64,000 bases of DNA from Raineyella sp044508675 (GCA_044508675.1 JBIQHF010000001.1:248001-312000); one strand, 5' to 3'. Shown: positions 34,058 to 42,739, numbered from the stretch's first letter. A program made the numbers and translations. The notes: generated from the letters alone by a model not told the origin.

Positions 34058-35674
34058 CTAGACCCGGGCCAGCCAGTCGTGGAACTCCTCGTCGGCCGCG
34101 GGGACCAACTGGTGGACCCGCTCCACCTCCCAGGCGCTGAGCGGGCGGCTGGCGCCCTGGCCCATCGCCTGGACCAGTTCATCGGCGGTCTCCACCCCGA
34201 CCACGACCGCGGTCACCCAGGAGGGGGCGCTCGCGTACGCCAGGCAGAGCTCGACCGCATCGGTACGGCCCAGCGCGGCGGCGGCCCCCTCGACGGCTGC
34301 CCGCAGCGCCGCGGCCTCCGGCGGGGCGTCCTCGGCCAGCGGGGCCCGGGAGGTCAGCACGCCCTGGGCGAAGGTGCTGTGCACCGTGATCACCACGCCC
34401 GCCTCGGCCAGGACCGACAGGTCGTCGACGACATCGTTGGCCCGCCGGTCCACCACCGAGAACGGGATCGCCAGGTAGCCCAGCCCGGGCAGGTCCTTGA
34501 CCCGCGCGATGTCGGCCGGGTCGTCGAGCAGCACGCCGACCTGCCCCACGTCGCCGGCGCTCTGGTAGTCCTGCAGCCGCCGCCACGCGGCCCCGTCGCC
34601 GGCCAGCGCGTCGTCGGCCCCGACGAACAGCACCGCGTCGGCCCGACGCCGGCCGAGCTCGGCGAACGACCGCTCCAGCGAGGCCTCCACGGCGTACGAC
34701 AGCGCCTCGTCGGGCACCCCGGCGAGCGCGCGGACGGTGGTCAGCACCCCGACCCGCTGCCGCAGCGCCGGGTCGTACGCGACCCGGACCGCCGCCTCGG
34801 AGGCCCCGTCGTCCCGGCCGGCGACGACGTGGGTGATGCCCCGCGCGACCGCGGCCGACAGGATGGCGCGGGCCTCGGCGGCGTCCGGCTGGCGCCGCTC
34901 CACCGCTCCGCTGTCGCGGCCCATCTGCGAGGCGCCGAGGAGCAGCCGGGACAGGGTCAGCCCGCCCCGGCTGGTGCGCGGGAGGGCGGTCCCGGAGATC
35001 GCGACCTGGCGGGCGATGCTGGCGACCAGGTCGCGCCAGGACACCCCGATCGGGTCGGCGTAGCCGTCGAACAGCTGCGCGATCCGGACGTAGTCGGCCA
35101 GCGAGTCGATGGTGCAGCGGTAGGTGACGATGTCGAAGTCGATGCCCTCGGGGGCCCAGGCCAGTTCGCCCAGGTTGCGGCGGATCCACGGGGTGACGTG
35201 CTCGTGGTCGTACGCCGAGGTCGCTTTCGCCGCCGCCTCGCGGAGGTTGCCGACGGTGCAGACCTCCACGCCGAGTCCCTCGGGGGCGCGGGCCAGGTCG
35301 ACGCGGCCGTACGAATGGCTGGACGCGTCGACCGCGGCGATGAGTTCGTCGACCAGGTCGGCGTCGACGACGGGGTTGTCGCCGGTGAGCCGGACCACCC
35401 GATCGGTGTCGTCCATGTCGGCGGTCGCGGCGATGAACCGGGACAGCACGTTGTCGAGCGACCCGCGCAGCACCTCGATGCCCTGCCGACCGAGGTGGTC
35501 GGCGATCCGCTGGTCGTACTCCTCACGGCTGGTGGCGACAACCACCTCGTGGCGGTTGCGGGTCGCCCGGCGGGCCACCAACTCGATCAGCGGCATCCCG
35601 CCGACCGTCATCATCGCCTTGCCCGGCAGGCGGGAGGAGTTCAGCCGGGACTGGATGACGACTCGGGTGCGCAC
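34058..35674 (-). CDS. SpsF-type cytidylyltransferase fused to a degenerate aldo/keto reductase domain (PseF role)
   Basis: 538 residues. The N-terminal domain (about 1-235) is an SpsF-type nucleotidyltransferase: VVIQSRLNSSRLPGKAM with the nucleotide-binding loop, VVRLTGDNPVVDADLVDELI, and YDHEHVTPWIRRN. Beside the Pse enzymes its expected job is CMP activation of pseudaminic acid (PseF step). The C-terminal domain (about 245-538) has aldo/keto reductase pattern (LTLSRLLLGASQMGRDSG, GITHVVAGRDDGASEA). Its catalytic positions are replaced: the usual DTA..YG reads VVAGRDDG, the TKV lysine is TTV, and the catalytic His region reads LFVGADD. It should therefore be catalytically dead. It lies 36 bases after pseG and 7 bases before the GH76 gene. 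Confidence 0.85.
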   Translation of the reverse strand: MRTRVVIQSRLNSSRLPGKAMMTVGGMPLIELVARRATRNRHEVVVATSREEYDQRIADHLGRQGIEVLRGSLDNVLSRFIAATADMDDTDRVVRLTGDNPVVDADLVDELIAAVDASSHSYGRVDLARAPEGLGVEVCTVGNLREAAAKATSAYDHEHVTPWIRRNLGELAWAPEGIDFDIVTYRCTIDSLADYVRIAQLFDGYADPIGVSWRDLVASIARQVAISGTALPRTSRGGLTLSRLLLGASQMGRDSGAVERRQPDAAEARAILSAAVARGITHVVAGRDDGASEAAVRVAYDPALRQRVGVLTTVRALAGVPDEALSYAVEASLERSFAELGRRRADAVLFVGADDALAGDGAAWRRLQDYQSAGDVGQVGVLLDDPADIARVKDLPGLGYLAIPFSVVDRRANDVVDDLSVLAEAGVVITVHSTFAQGVLTSRAPLAEDAPPEAAALRAAVEGAAAALGRTDAVELCLAYASAPSWVTAVVVGVETADELVQAMGQGASRPLSAWEVERVHQLVPAADEEFHDWLARV

Positions 35675-35710
35675 GGGACCTCCTGGACGACCTGGACGGC
35701 GCGGTAGCGA

Positions 35711-36772
35711 TCAGGGTATCCGCTGCAGCCCCAGCATGGCGTCCGCGACCCGTACCCGACCATCCCCATCGACCGTGCCGGCACCGTGGGCCCCCAGCGC
35801 CGCCCGCCAGGCGGGGTCGGTGGTGAACTGGCGCAGCACCTCGCGGCCCTGCGCGACCGCTGCCTGGTCCCGGCGCAGTTCGGGCAACAGGCCGACCGGG
35901 GCAGCCAGGTCGGCCTCCAGCACTCCCTGATAGCCGGTCAGCTGGTTGTCGACGACCGCGACCAGGGCGACCGGCACCCCCAGGCAGAAGAACTCCCAGA
36001 TCGAGGAACCGGCGGCGCTCACCACGCCGTCGCACCCCGCAGCCAGGCCCGGCAGGTCCGCGACCGGAGGCAGCACCTCGAGCGATTGGTCCGGGCCGGG
36101 GTGCAGGGCCCCCAGGTCGTCGCCGATCTCGGCGGTCGCGGCGATCGCGACGACCTCGACCGGCGTGTCGGCCGAGAGCAGCAGCGGCACGATGGTTCGT
36201 GCGGCGCCGTACGCGTCGGTGCCGCCGAACACGCACAGGATCCGGGGGCGGGTGGTCGCCGCGGGGTCCTCGGGGCCCGGGTGCCCGCGCCCACCTCGAC
36301 GGGAGCGCACCACGTCGCGCAGCAGGGCGTACTCGATCCCTGCCAGGTAGCGCCGGTCGGTGGGCACGCCCCGCTGGCGGGTCGCGCCGAAGTTCTGGTC
36401 GACGTAGAGGTCGGCATCCTGGTGCAGGCCGAACCTACCGTCGACCATCGCCGCGACCGGCACCCCCGCTGCCCGCAGCGTCCGGCCCAGGGCCGCGGAC
36501 AGGTGGTAGCCGTCCAGCATGATCGCGTCGAGGCGACGTTCGCGCACCTGGGCCAGAAGCGCCTCGGGCTCGTCGAGGGCCGGTTCCATGGCCAGGCCGT
36601 GGCCGGCGAGCAGTCCGTCGACCAGGGTGGATCCCTCCACCGTGCCGAGCATGGTGACCTCCACCCCGCGGGCCAGGAACTCCTCGGCCAGCGCGATCTG
36701 GCGGAGCACGTGACCGACGCCCATCCGCGGGCCGCCGTCACACCGCAGCCCGACCCGGGTCCCATCGCTCAT
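35711..36772 (-). CDS. pseG: PseG-like UDP-sugar hydrolase of pseudaminic acid synthesis
   Basis: A 353-residue GT-B-fold hydrolase expected to remove UDP from UDP-2,4-diacetamido-2,4,6-trideoxy-L-altropyranose. RCDGGPRMGVGHVLRQIALA carries the GxGHxxR block with the catalytic His. IMLDGYHLS and VVSAAGSSIWEFFCLGVPVA form the nucleotide-binding half, the latter typical of the PseG/MurG-like family. It is somewhat longer than Campylobacter PseG because of a loop near residues 155-170. It is the first gene of the minus-strand unit pseG, cytidylyltransferase fusion, GH76. A hairpin repeat lies upstream. Confidence 0.88.
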   Translation of the reverse strand: MSDGTRVGLRCDGGPRMGVGHVLRQIALAEEFLARGVEVTMLGTVEGSTLVDGLLAGHGLAMEPALDEPEALLAQVRERRLDAIMLDGYHLSAALGRTLRAAGVPVAAMVDGRFGLHQDADLYVDQNFGATRQRGVPTDRRYLAGIEYALLRDVVRSRRGGRGHPGPEDPAATTRPRILCVFGGTDAYGAARTIVPLLLSADTPVEVVAIAATAEIGDDLGALHPGPDQSLEVLPPVADLPGLAAGCDGVVSAAGSSIWEFFCLGVPVALVAVVDNQLTGYQGVLEADLAAPVGLLPELRRDQAAVAQGREVLRQFTTDPAWRAALGAHGAGTVDGDGRVRVADAMLGLQRIP

Positions 36773-36845
36773 GACTCCACCCTAGGGGCAGCGATCGGGG
36801 TGGATCCGCCGGGGCGGGGGCCGATCTCAGTGATCTGACTCGTGT

Positions 36846-36907
36846 CCGCCGCGCTTTCAGGGATTCGCTACCCGTACAGCGGTAGCGTCTGCATGAAAGC
36901 GCGGCGG
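36846..36907. repeat. CCGCCGCGCTTTCA hairpin repeat, copy downstream of the AbiEi-like gene
   Basis: CCGCCGCGCTTTCA (36846-36859) pairs exactly with TGAAAGCGCGGCGG (36894-36907). Inside lies a second stem GCTACC/GGTAGC. A nearly identical element in the same orientation is at 38139-38199, so the two flank the gene at 37009-37980. The rest of the 236-base gap between pseG and that gene shows nothing. Confidence 0.85.
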
Positions 36908-37008
36908 ATCTTGGTCGGGATACCGAGGTAACCCGCAGCCGTGGAGATCCTGGAGAACGCGCTCGAGCGACTCGAAGGACTACGCGATGGCTCGATCAGC
37001 GAGCAGGA

Positions 37009-37980
37009 TCACCGGCCCAGAGACGAGTAATCGGACCGCGCCGCCAGGACCTCCCGGAGCCGACGCCCCAGCATCGAGGGACGGTTGACGAGGTCGTCCC
37101 AGGTCCACCGTTCCACCCACCAGTCGGCTCGACGGATGGCGTCCTCACGCTGTTTCTCCCGGAACACGGAGTCGCCGGGCGTCTCACCCTGACCCAGATA
37201 GCGCTCGTACTTGGCCTTGCCGTCGAACTCCCCCACCACCCGCTGCCGTTCCCACCCGAAGTCCGTACGGAAGTCGGACCAGCCGCCGCCGGGTAGTGGC
37301 ACCCGCAGGCGGAACTGGAGTTGCGGCTCGGGGACCCCCTGCTCCCGGAGGACGAGGCGGCTGAGCGATTCGCCGGGGCTCTCGGCGGCGAGATCGGCGA
37401 GGGCCGCCATCCGGCGCGCGTTCCCGACACCGGTGCACCCACCCATCTGCGCGATCGCGGCATCGATCTCCCGGCGCAGGCGCGCGGGGTCACGGCTCAG
37501 GCGCAGGGCGTGGTCCGCCATGACCACCCCGGGCCGTGCGCCCTCGGTACACGCCACGTCCACCAGGGTGCGCGCCAGCGAGGTCAGCCGGATCCCGCGG
37601 TGTTCGACGGTGTCTTCGACCCGGAGCGGACCCGAGTGGGAGTAGATCCCGGCGCGCCGGGCCCCGTGGTGGGTGCGCGGAACCGTCACATGGGTCAGGT
37701 CGGACGGGGGGTCGCCGAGGAACGGCAGGTCCCACAGGGCGGCCGCGGTCACGTGGCTGAACACGGTCGCGGGTCCCAGCCTCGCCGCCACCGCCACCAC
37801 CTGGGAGGTCACCGCCAGGCGGGCCGCCTTGACCGGATCGAGCGGACCGTCCAGGTAGCTCCCCCGCCGTACCCGCACCAGCGTGCCGGCGGACACGGCC
37901 TTGCGGATCTCGTCGTCGGCGACCCCCTCCCCGAGCAGGGCCTGACGAGTACGGACCAGCGGCAGTGCGAACCTGGGCAT
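37009..37980 (-). CDS. AbiEi-antitoxin-like protein with DUF559-type C-terminal domain
   Basis: 323 residues. The N-terminus (LVRTRQALLGEGVADDEIRK and VRRGSYLD) resembles the winged-helix AbiEi antitoxin N-terminal domain. The middle carries FSHVTAAALWDLPFLG and THVTVPRTHHGARRAGIYSH. The C-terminal 100 residues (DFGWERQRVVGEFDGKAKYE, FREKQREDAIRRADWWVERW) resemble the DUF559/Vsr-like endonuclease fold. Such genes are common as lone copies in actinobacteria. No toxin gene is adjacent. The ATG at 37980 is chosen because the frame upstream runs through 21-base tandem repeats. Two direct copies of a hairpin repeat flank the gene, which may indicate transfer. Confidence 0.8.
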   Translation of the reverse strand: MPRFALPLVRTRQALLGEGVADDEIRKAVSAGTLVRVRRGSYLDGPLDPVKAARLAVTSQVVAVAARLGPATVFSHVTAAALWDLPFLGDPPSDLTHVTVPRTHHGARRAGIYSHSGPLRVEDTVEHRGIRLTSLARTLVDVACTEGARPGVVMADHALRLSRDPARLRREIDAAIAQMGGCTGVGNARRMAALADLAAESPGESLSRLVLREQGVPEPQLQFRLRVPLPGGGWSDFRTDFGWERQRVVGEFDGKAKYERYLGQGETPGDSVFREKQREDAIRRADWWVERWTWDDLVNRPSMLGRRLREVLAARSDYSSLGR

Positions 37981-38027
37981 CTCCACCCGACCATCGAACC
38001 CGGTGGAGCCCCGCCGCCGCAGGCCGT

Positions 38028-38090
38028 GGGGCGTACGGACAACACCTCGGGGCGTACGGACAACACTGCGGGGCGTACGGACAACACTGC
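38028..38090. repeat. 21-bp tandem repeat, three copies
   Basis: GGGGCGTACGGACAACACTGC occurs three times head to tail (38028-38048, 38049-38069, 38070-38090). The first copy ends CTC instead of TGC. It lies just upstream of the AbiEi-like gene, in the 642-base non-coding stretch 37981-38622. Confidence 0.85.
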
Positions 38091-38138
38091 GCCGGGCTTC
38101 GGGGTCCCGGAACGGGCCGAGAGCGCGGACGCCCGGAT

Positions 38139-38199
38139 CCGCCGCGCTTTCAGGGATCCGCCGCCCGTACAGCGGTAGCGTCTGCATGAAAGCGCGGCG
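38139..38199. repeat. CCGCCGCGCTTTCA hairpin repeat, copy upstream of the AbiEi-like gene
   Basis: CGCCGCGCTTTCA (38140-38152) pairs with TGAAAGCGCGGCG (38187-38199). The interior CGTACAGCGGTAGCGTCTGC is identical to that of the copy at 36846-36907, which has the same orientation. Only a few substitutions separate the two elements. Confidence 0.85.
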
Positions 38200-38233
38200 T
38201 TTGGCAGGGCGGGGCGGAACTGGCACGGACGGG

Positions 38234-38273
38234 TACGAAACGGCACGTAACGATACGGAACGGCACGTAACGG
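38234..38273. repeat. 20-bp tandem repeat, two copies
   Basis: TACGAAACGGCACGTAACGA is followed directly by TACGGAACGGCACGTAACGG, 18 of 20 identical. It lies in the same non-coding stretch upstream of pseB. No coding or promoter role is evident. Confidence 0.75.
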
Positions 38274-38373
38274 AGGGGGCCCCGAGGGCCACCCCACGCC
38301 CATCACTGTGATCCTCGCCACAATGGGCAATCCTTGGCGCAGCACCGACCGGCCACGCAGTAGTCTTTCGTAT

Positions 38374-38410
38374 ACCGGCCCGTGCGCACCCCCCAAGCGT
38401 GCGGGCCGGT
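38374..38410 (+). terminator. GC-rich hairpin upstream of pseB
   Basis: ACCGGCCCG (38374-38382) pairs with CGGGCCGGT (38402-38410), followed by TTCGTCCCC. It is about 210 bases before pseB. It could be an intrinsic terminator isolating pseB from read-through or a leader hairpin. No preceding plus-strand gene is visible. Confidence 0.4.
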
Positions 38411-38494
38411 TTCGTCCCCTCGGGACGCACGCCAGGCCAGGTCCGGCGCGTACGACAGCCCGAACGCCTCCGATTTCAGCGGCCTGCACGAGCG

Positions 38495-38522
38495 CTGACC
38501 GCGGAACCGAGGATGTTAGCCT
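38495..38522 (+). promoter_or_regulatory. candidate pseB promoter
   Basis: CTGACC (38495-38500) and TAGCCT (38517-38522) are spaced by 16 bases and lie about 100 bases before the pseB GTG. They resemble -35 and -10 boxes of a vegetative actinobacterial promoter. The match is modest and unsupported by anything else. Confidence 0.25.
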
Positions 38523-38622
38523 GAGGGGCGCCAGAGCCACTGCGCGCGACCAGGTCCCTGCGTCCGCAGCGCGCACAACCCGCCCCGGAGCGCCCGGCGC
38601 TCCACGATCCACCGGAGCACAC

Positions 38623-39606
38623 GTGAGCATTCTTTCGGGTTCGTCCATCCTGATCACCGGTGGCACCGGCTCGTTCGGCAAGGCGTTCATCACCAAGCTG
38701 CTGAACGACGTGGACCCGAAGCGGATCGTCATCTACTCCCGCGACGAACTGAAGCAGTACGAGTGCCGCCAACTGTTCAACGACGACCGGCGGCTGCGCT
38801 GGTTCCTCGGCGACGTCCGCGACCTGCCGCGGCTCAACCGGGCGATGCACGGCGTGGAGTACGTCGTCCACGCCGCCGCCTACAAGCAGGTCGACACCGC
38901 CGAGTACAACCCGTACGAGTTCGTGAAGACGAACGTGATCGGCTCGCAGAACGTGATCGAGGCCTCGATCGACGCCGGCGTGAAGAGGGTCGTCGCCCTG
39001 TCCACCGACAAGGCCTCCTCCCCGATCAACCTCTACGGCGCCACCAAGCTGACCGCCGACAAGCTGTTCATCAACGGCAACCACTACGCCGCCGCCTACC
39101 CGACCCGGTTCTCGGTGGTCCGCTACGGCAACGTGATGGCCTCCCGCGGCTCGGTGATCCCGTTCTGGCGGTCCCTGGGCGCGGCCGGCAAGCCGCTGCC
39201 GATCACCGACGAGCGGATGACCCGGTTCTGGATCACCCTGCCCCAGGCCGTCGACTTCGTGCTGAACAGCTTCGAGCTGATGAGCGGCGGCGAGCTGTAC
39301 GTGCCGCGGATCCCCTCGATGCGGCTGACGGACCTGGCCGAGGCCCTGGTGCCCGGCGCGCAGTTGGAGACCATCGGTCTGCGCCCGGGCGAGAAGCTGC
39401 ACGAGGAGATGATCTCCCTGGACGAGGGCCGACGCGTGGTCCGGCTCGGCGACGAGCGCTACGTGATGATGCCCGACCTGGCCACCTGGGGCTACGAGCC
39501 GCCGCAGGGCGGGGTCCGGGTCGCCGACGGCTTCCGACTCGACTCGGGCAGCAACGACCTGTGGTACAGCGTGGACGAGATCCGCGCGATGCTGCCGGAG
39601 GACTGA
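38623..39606 (+). CDS. pseB: UDP-N-acetylglucosamine 4,6-dehydratase (inverting), PseB
   Basis: First step of pseudaminic acid synthesis: 4,6-dehydration with C5 inversion of UDP-GlcNAc. The 327-residue extended SDR has the NADP-binding ITGGTGSFGKAF near the N-terminus, GDVRDLPRL, AAAYKQVDTAEYNP, and the catalytic STDKASSPINLYGATK. TDK followed by Tyr-x3-Lys is the hallmark of the inverting FlaA1/PseB group. The GTG at 38623 has CGGAG six bases upstream. The frame further upstream has no family similarity. pseC follows after four bases. Confidence 0.95.
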   Translation: MSILSGSSILITGGTGSFGKAFITKLLNDVDPKRIVIYSRDELKQYECRQLFNDDRRLRWFLGDVRDLPRLNRAMHGVEYVVHAAAYKQVDTAEYNPYEFVKTNVIGSQNVIEASIDAGVKRVVALSTDKASSPINLYGATKLTADKLFINGNHYAAAYPTRFSVVRYGNVMASRGSVIPFWRSLGAAGKPLPITDERMTRFWITLPQAVDFVLNSFELMSGGELYVPRIPSMRLTDLAEALVPGAQLETIGLRPGEKLHEEMISLDEGRRVVRLGDERYVMMPDLATWGYEPPQGGVRVADGFRLDSGSNDLWYSVDEIRAMLPED

Positions 39607-39610
39607 GCCG

Positions 39611-40738
39611 ATGCTGCCGTACGGGCGCCAGTGGATCGACGACGCGGACGTCGCGGCGGTCAGCGAGGTCCTCACCTCCGACTGGTTGACGACCGGCCCG
39701 TGGGTCGCTGACTTCGAGCGGGCGATCGCCGAGCGCTCACAGGCTGCGCACGCGGTCAGCTGCACCTCCGGCACCGCCGCGCTGCACATCGCGTACGCCG
39801 CGGCCGGGGTCGGCCCGGGTGACGAGGTGATCACCACCCCGATGACGTACGTGGCGACCGCGTCCGGCGCGATGCACCACGGCGCGAAGGTGGTGTTCGC
39901 CGACATCGAGCCGGACACCGCCAACATCGACCCGGCCGCCGTCGAGGCCGCGGTCACCCACCGGACGAAGGTCATCGCCGGCGTCGACTACGCCGGCCAG
40001 CCGGTGGACGCGGACCGGCTCAACGAGATCGCCCACCGGGCCGGCGCACTGACCCTGCAGGATGCGGCGCATTCGATCGGGTCGACCTACAAGGGCCGGC
40101 CGGTCGGGTCACTGTCGGACGTGACCACCTACTCGTTCTTCCCGACCAAGAACCTGACCACCGCCGAGGGCGGGGCGGTCGTCACCGACGATGCGGCGCT
40201 GGCGCTGCGCGCCGACGAGTTCCACACGATCGGCGTGTCGCGGGACCGGACGACCTACCGGCATCCCGACGAGGGGCCATGGTGGTACGAGGTGCCGGCG
40301 ATCGGACTGAACTACCGGCTCTCCGACGTGCATGCCGCGCTCGGCCTGAGCCAGCTGACCAAGCTCGACGACTTCAAGGCCCGTCGCACCGAGTTGTTCG
40401 CCCGCTACCAGGCCGGCCTGGCCGATGTCGATGGCCTGCGGCTACCGACCGTGCGGGACTGGGCCGACCCGACCTGGCACCTGTACCCGGTGCGGGTGCT
40501 GGGCGGGCGGCGCCGTGAGGTGTTCGAGCGGCTGCGGGCGGCCGGGATCGGGGTCCAGGTGAACTACATCCCGGTGTACTGGCACCCGGTCTTCGAGGAC
40601 CTGGGCTACCGGCGCGGGATGTGCCCGAACGCCGAGCAATTCTACCGCGAGGAGATCTCGCTGCCGATGTTCGCGCGGCTGTCGTTCGACGATCAGGACC
40701 GGGTGATCGGCACGCTCCGGTCGATCCTGGGCGCCTGA
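39611..40738 (+). CDS. pseC: UDP-4-amino-4,6-dideoxy-N-acetyl-L-altrosamine transaminase, PseC
   Basis: A PLP-dependent DegT/DnrJ/EryC1 aminotransferase of 375 residues, second step of the pathway, converting the 4-keto sugar from PseB to the 4-amino sugar. CTSGTAALHIAY binds the PLP phosphate, QDAAHSIGSTYKGRPVGSL carries the ring-stacking Asp/Ala block, and YSFFPTKNLTTAEGG contains the Schiff-base Lys. NYIPVYWHPVFEDLGY near the C-terminus is typical of PseC. It is co-transcribed with pseB. The last 46 bases overlap the 3' end of the convergent glycosyltransferase gene. Confidence 0.94.
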   Translation: MLPYGRQWIDDADVAAVSEVLTSDWLTTGPWVADFERAIAERSQAAHAVSCTSGTAALHIAYAAAGVGPGDEVITTPMTYVATASGAMHHGAKVVFADIEPDTANIDPAAVEAAVTHRTKVIAGVDYAGQPVDADRLNEIAHRAGALTLQDAAHSIGSTYKGRPVGSLSDVTTYSFFPTKNLTTAEGGAVVTDDAALALRADEFHTIGVSRDRTTYRHPDEGPWWYEVPAIGLNYRLSDVHAALGLSQLTKLDDFKARRTELFARYQAGLADVDGLRLPTVRDWADPTWHLYPVRVLGGRRREVFERLRAAGIGVQVNYIPVYWHPVFEDLGYRRGMCPNAEQFYREEISLPMFARLSFDDQDRVIGTLRSILGA

Positions 40739-42555
40739 GCCGACCCGTCGAGCAGGTGGTGGCGCAGGTAGGCGCGACCGTCGGCGCCGCGGACCACCGC
40801 CAGCTGCTGCCCGGCCACCTCGGTCGAGGCATCCGCGGCGTCCATCAGCAGCGGCTCGGCTGACGAGCCGGCGATCTCCACGGTGATCGGTTGGGAGGCG
40901 ACCCGGCTGACCGGGTCGTCCGCGGGGTCGTCCGCCAGGAGGTCGGCGAGCGCAAAGGTGACCTCCCCGCCCTGCTGGACGGCCGTACGCGGCGGGGCGG
41001 GCCAGCTGCGCGGAACCACCACGTCGCCATCGCCGGCCGAGGCCAGCCGCAGCGTCACCGTCTGGTCGCCGAACCTGACCTCGATGATGGTCGGCGCGTG
41101 CGCCAGGCCTTCCAGGCACAGCGCGCCCTCGACGACCGTGGTCTGGATCCGGATGCCGCCGCGACGGGTGGCGACCGACCCGACCGACTCGGGGCGGACC
41201 CCGCCCTCCCAGGTCAGCGGTCCGACCCGGACCTTCACGATCACCGGCAGCGGCACCCGCAGCACCGACAGGTCGGCACTGTCGAAGCTGGCGACCACCT
41301 CCAGCCCGCCGGGCCTGCGCCGGGAGCGCACCCGGGCCGCGATCCTGCCGGCGATCACGTCGGCGGAGGCGTACCGCCCCAATGACCCCTGCAGCGGCAC
41401 GAAGCAGCGCAGCTCGAGCCGGTCGGTGTCAGCGCTCATCGACTGCAGCCGGGCGCTGCGGGTGCGGCGGGTCAGGCCGCCGGGCCGGGTCCGGGCGGTG
41501 ACGGCCAGGTCGGCGGCGAACTCGCGGCGGGCGGCGGCGTTGGTCCCGACCGCGCGGGCCAGCCGTACGTACGACTTGTCGACCAGGAAGCCGGCCCAGG
41601 AGCTGGCGGTGGCGAAGTCGCCCCGCTGCACCGCGGCGTACGCGTGCCGCATCGGGGCCCGGGCCAGGCCGAGCAGCCGGCCGTCGAGGGCCGCGGCGAG
41701 GCGGACGGCCAGCTCGCGGACGGCGGCGGCGTCGGCCGGTGCGACCCGGGGCAGGGACTGTAGGATCTCGCGCAGGTCGACGTCGCACAGCTGGGAGTGG
41801 ACCAGTTCGCGCAGTTCCCGGTCGGCGCCGGCATCGACCAGGGCGAGCACCATCTCGGCGGCCACCACCCGGTCGCGGACGTTGCCGACGTCGACACCGC
41901 GCTGGGAGATGGAGTCGCCGGAGGGGCGCTCGCGCCACACGTAGACCGGGTCCGGCAGCAGGTCCACGGCTCGGGCGGCCAGGTGGGCGCGCAGCATCAC
42001 CGGGAAGTCCTCGAACCACATGTCCGGGAACGACAACTGGTGCTCGTCCCAGAAGCTGCGCCGCCACAGCTTGTTCCACACCATCCGGTCGCGGACCAGT
42101 AGCGGGAACTCCCGGATCGTGGTGCCGATCCGGCGCTCGGCGAACAGGTCCCGGTGCGCCCACGAGGTCTCCGGCGGCGAGTCGAGCGGCAGCCGCCAGA
42201 CGTGCGCCGCCGCGAAGTCCGAGCCGGAGGCCTCCAGACTGGTCCGCAGCTGCTCCACCGCCCGCGGGGTGACCAGGTCGTCGCTGTCGACGAACATCAG
42301 GTAGCGCCCGCCGACCGCCTCGATGCCGATGTTGCGGGCCACGGCGACACCGTGGTGCGGCTCGTGCAGCACCCGGAAGCGCGGGTCCTGGCGCGCCCAC
42401 GCGTCGGCGATCTGCGCCGAACCGTCGGTCGAGCCGTCGTCGACCAGCACCACGTCCAGGTCGGTCCAGGTCTGCTCGGCGATCGACCGCAGGCAGTCCT
42501 CCAGATAGGGCTCCACGTTGTGGAACGGCACGACGACACCCACGTCTGCACTCAT
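40693..42555 (-). CDS. large GT2 glycosyltransferase with C-terminal extension
   Basis: 620 residues. The N-terminal GT-A domain (about 1-230) shows VGVVVPFHNVEPYLEDCL, VLVDDGSTDGSAQIA and the DXD-type YLMFVDSDDLVT. A conserved TMWFEDFPVML-like acceptor region (FPDMWFEDFPVM) follows. From about 330 on there is a helical then beta-rich extension I do not recognise, ending with DDPADDPVSRVAS. The enzyme encoded at 45136-47022 has the same layout and a matching DDPIDDPVTGVAE, so the two are paralogues. They probably build the repeat unit of a wall glycan from nucleotide sugars on the cytoplasmic face. It overlaps pseC by 46 bases at the 3' end. Confidence 0.85.
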   Translation of the reverse strand: MSADVGVVVPFHNVEPYLEDCLRSIAEQTWTDLDVVLVDDGSTDGSAQIADAWARQDPRFRVLHEPHHGVAVARNIGIEAVGGRYLMFVDSDDLVTPRAVEQLRTSLEASGSDFAAAHVWRLPLDSPPETSWAHRDLFAERRIGTTIREFPLLVRDRMVWNKLWRRSFWDEHQLSFPDMWFEDFPVMLRAHLAARAVDLLPDPVYVWRERPSGDSISQRGVDVGNVRDRVVAAEMVLALVDAGADRELRELVHSQLCDVDLREILQSLPRVAPADAAAVRELAVRLAAALDGRLLGLARAPMRHAYAAVQRGDFATASSWAGFLVDKSYVRLARAVGTNAAARREFAADLAVTARTRPGGLTRRTRSARLQSMSADTDRLELRCFVPLQGSLGRYASADVIAGRIAARVRSRRRPGGLEVVASFDSADLSVLRVPLPVIVKVRVGPLTWEGGVRPESVGSVATRRGGIRIQTTVVEGALCLEGLAHAPTIIEVRFGDQTVTLRLASAGDGDVVVPRSWPAPPRTAVQQGGEVTFALADLLADDPADDPVSRVASQPITVEIAGSSAEPLLMDAADASTEVAGQQLAVVRGADGRAYLRHHLLDGSAQAPRIDRSVPITRS

Positions 42556-42739
42556 CGCCGGCTGTACTCCTTGCTCTTCCGTGATGGGACTGGCACCACC
42601 CTAGGGCACGGCCGCTTCCCTCCCGGGGCACGGCTCCGGCCGCCCCGGGTACCGGCATTTCCGTACCGCGGACACGGAAGCGGCGTCCGGACCCTGCGGT
42701 ACTGTCGTTCCAGCCCGCAGGCTGAGGAGATGAGACCGG

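Noticed and set aside
37981..38430. Upstream extension of the AbiEi-like frame
   Set aside because: It runs through 21-base tandem repeats and a hairpin repeat, and has no family similarity.
36773..38622. Insertion sequence at the AbiEi-like gene
   Set aside because: No transposase is present and the flanking repeats are direct, not inverted, so a classical insertion sequence is not supported. The repeat-flanked layout is reported as a finding instead.
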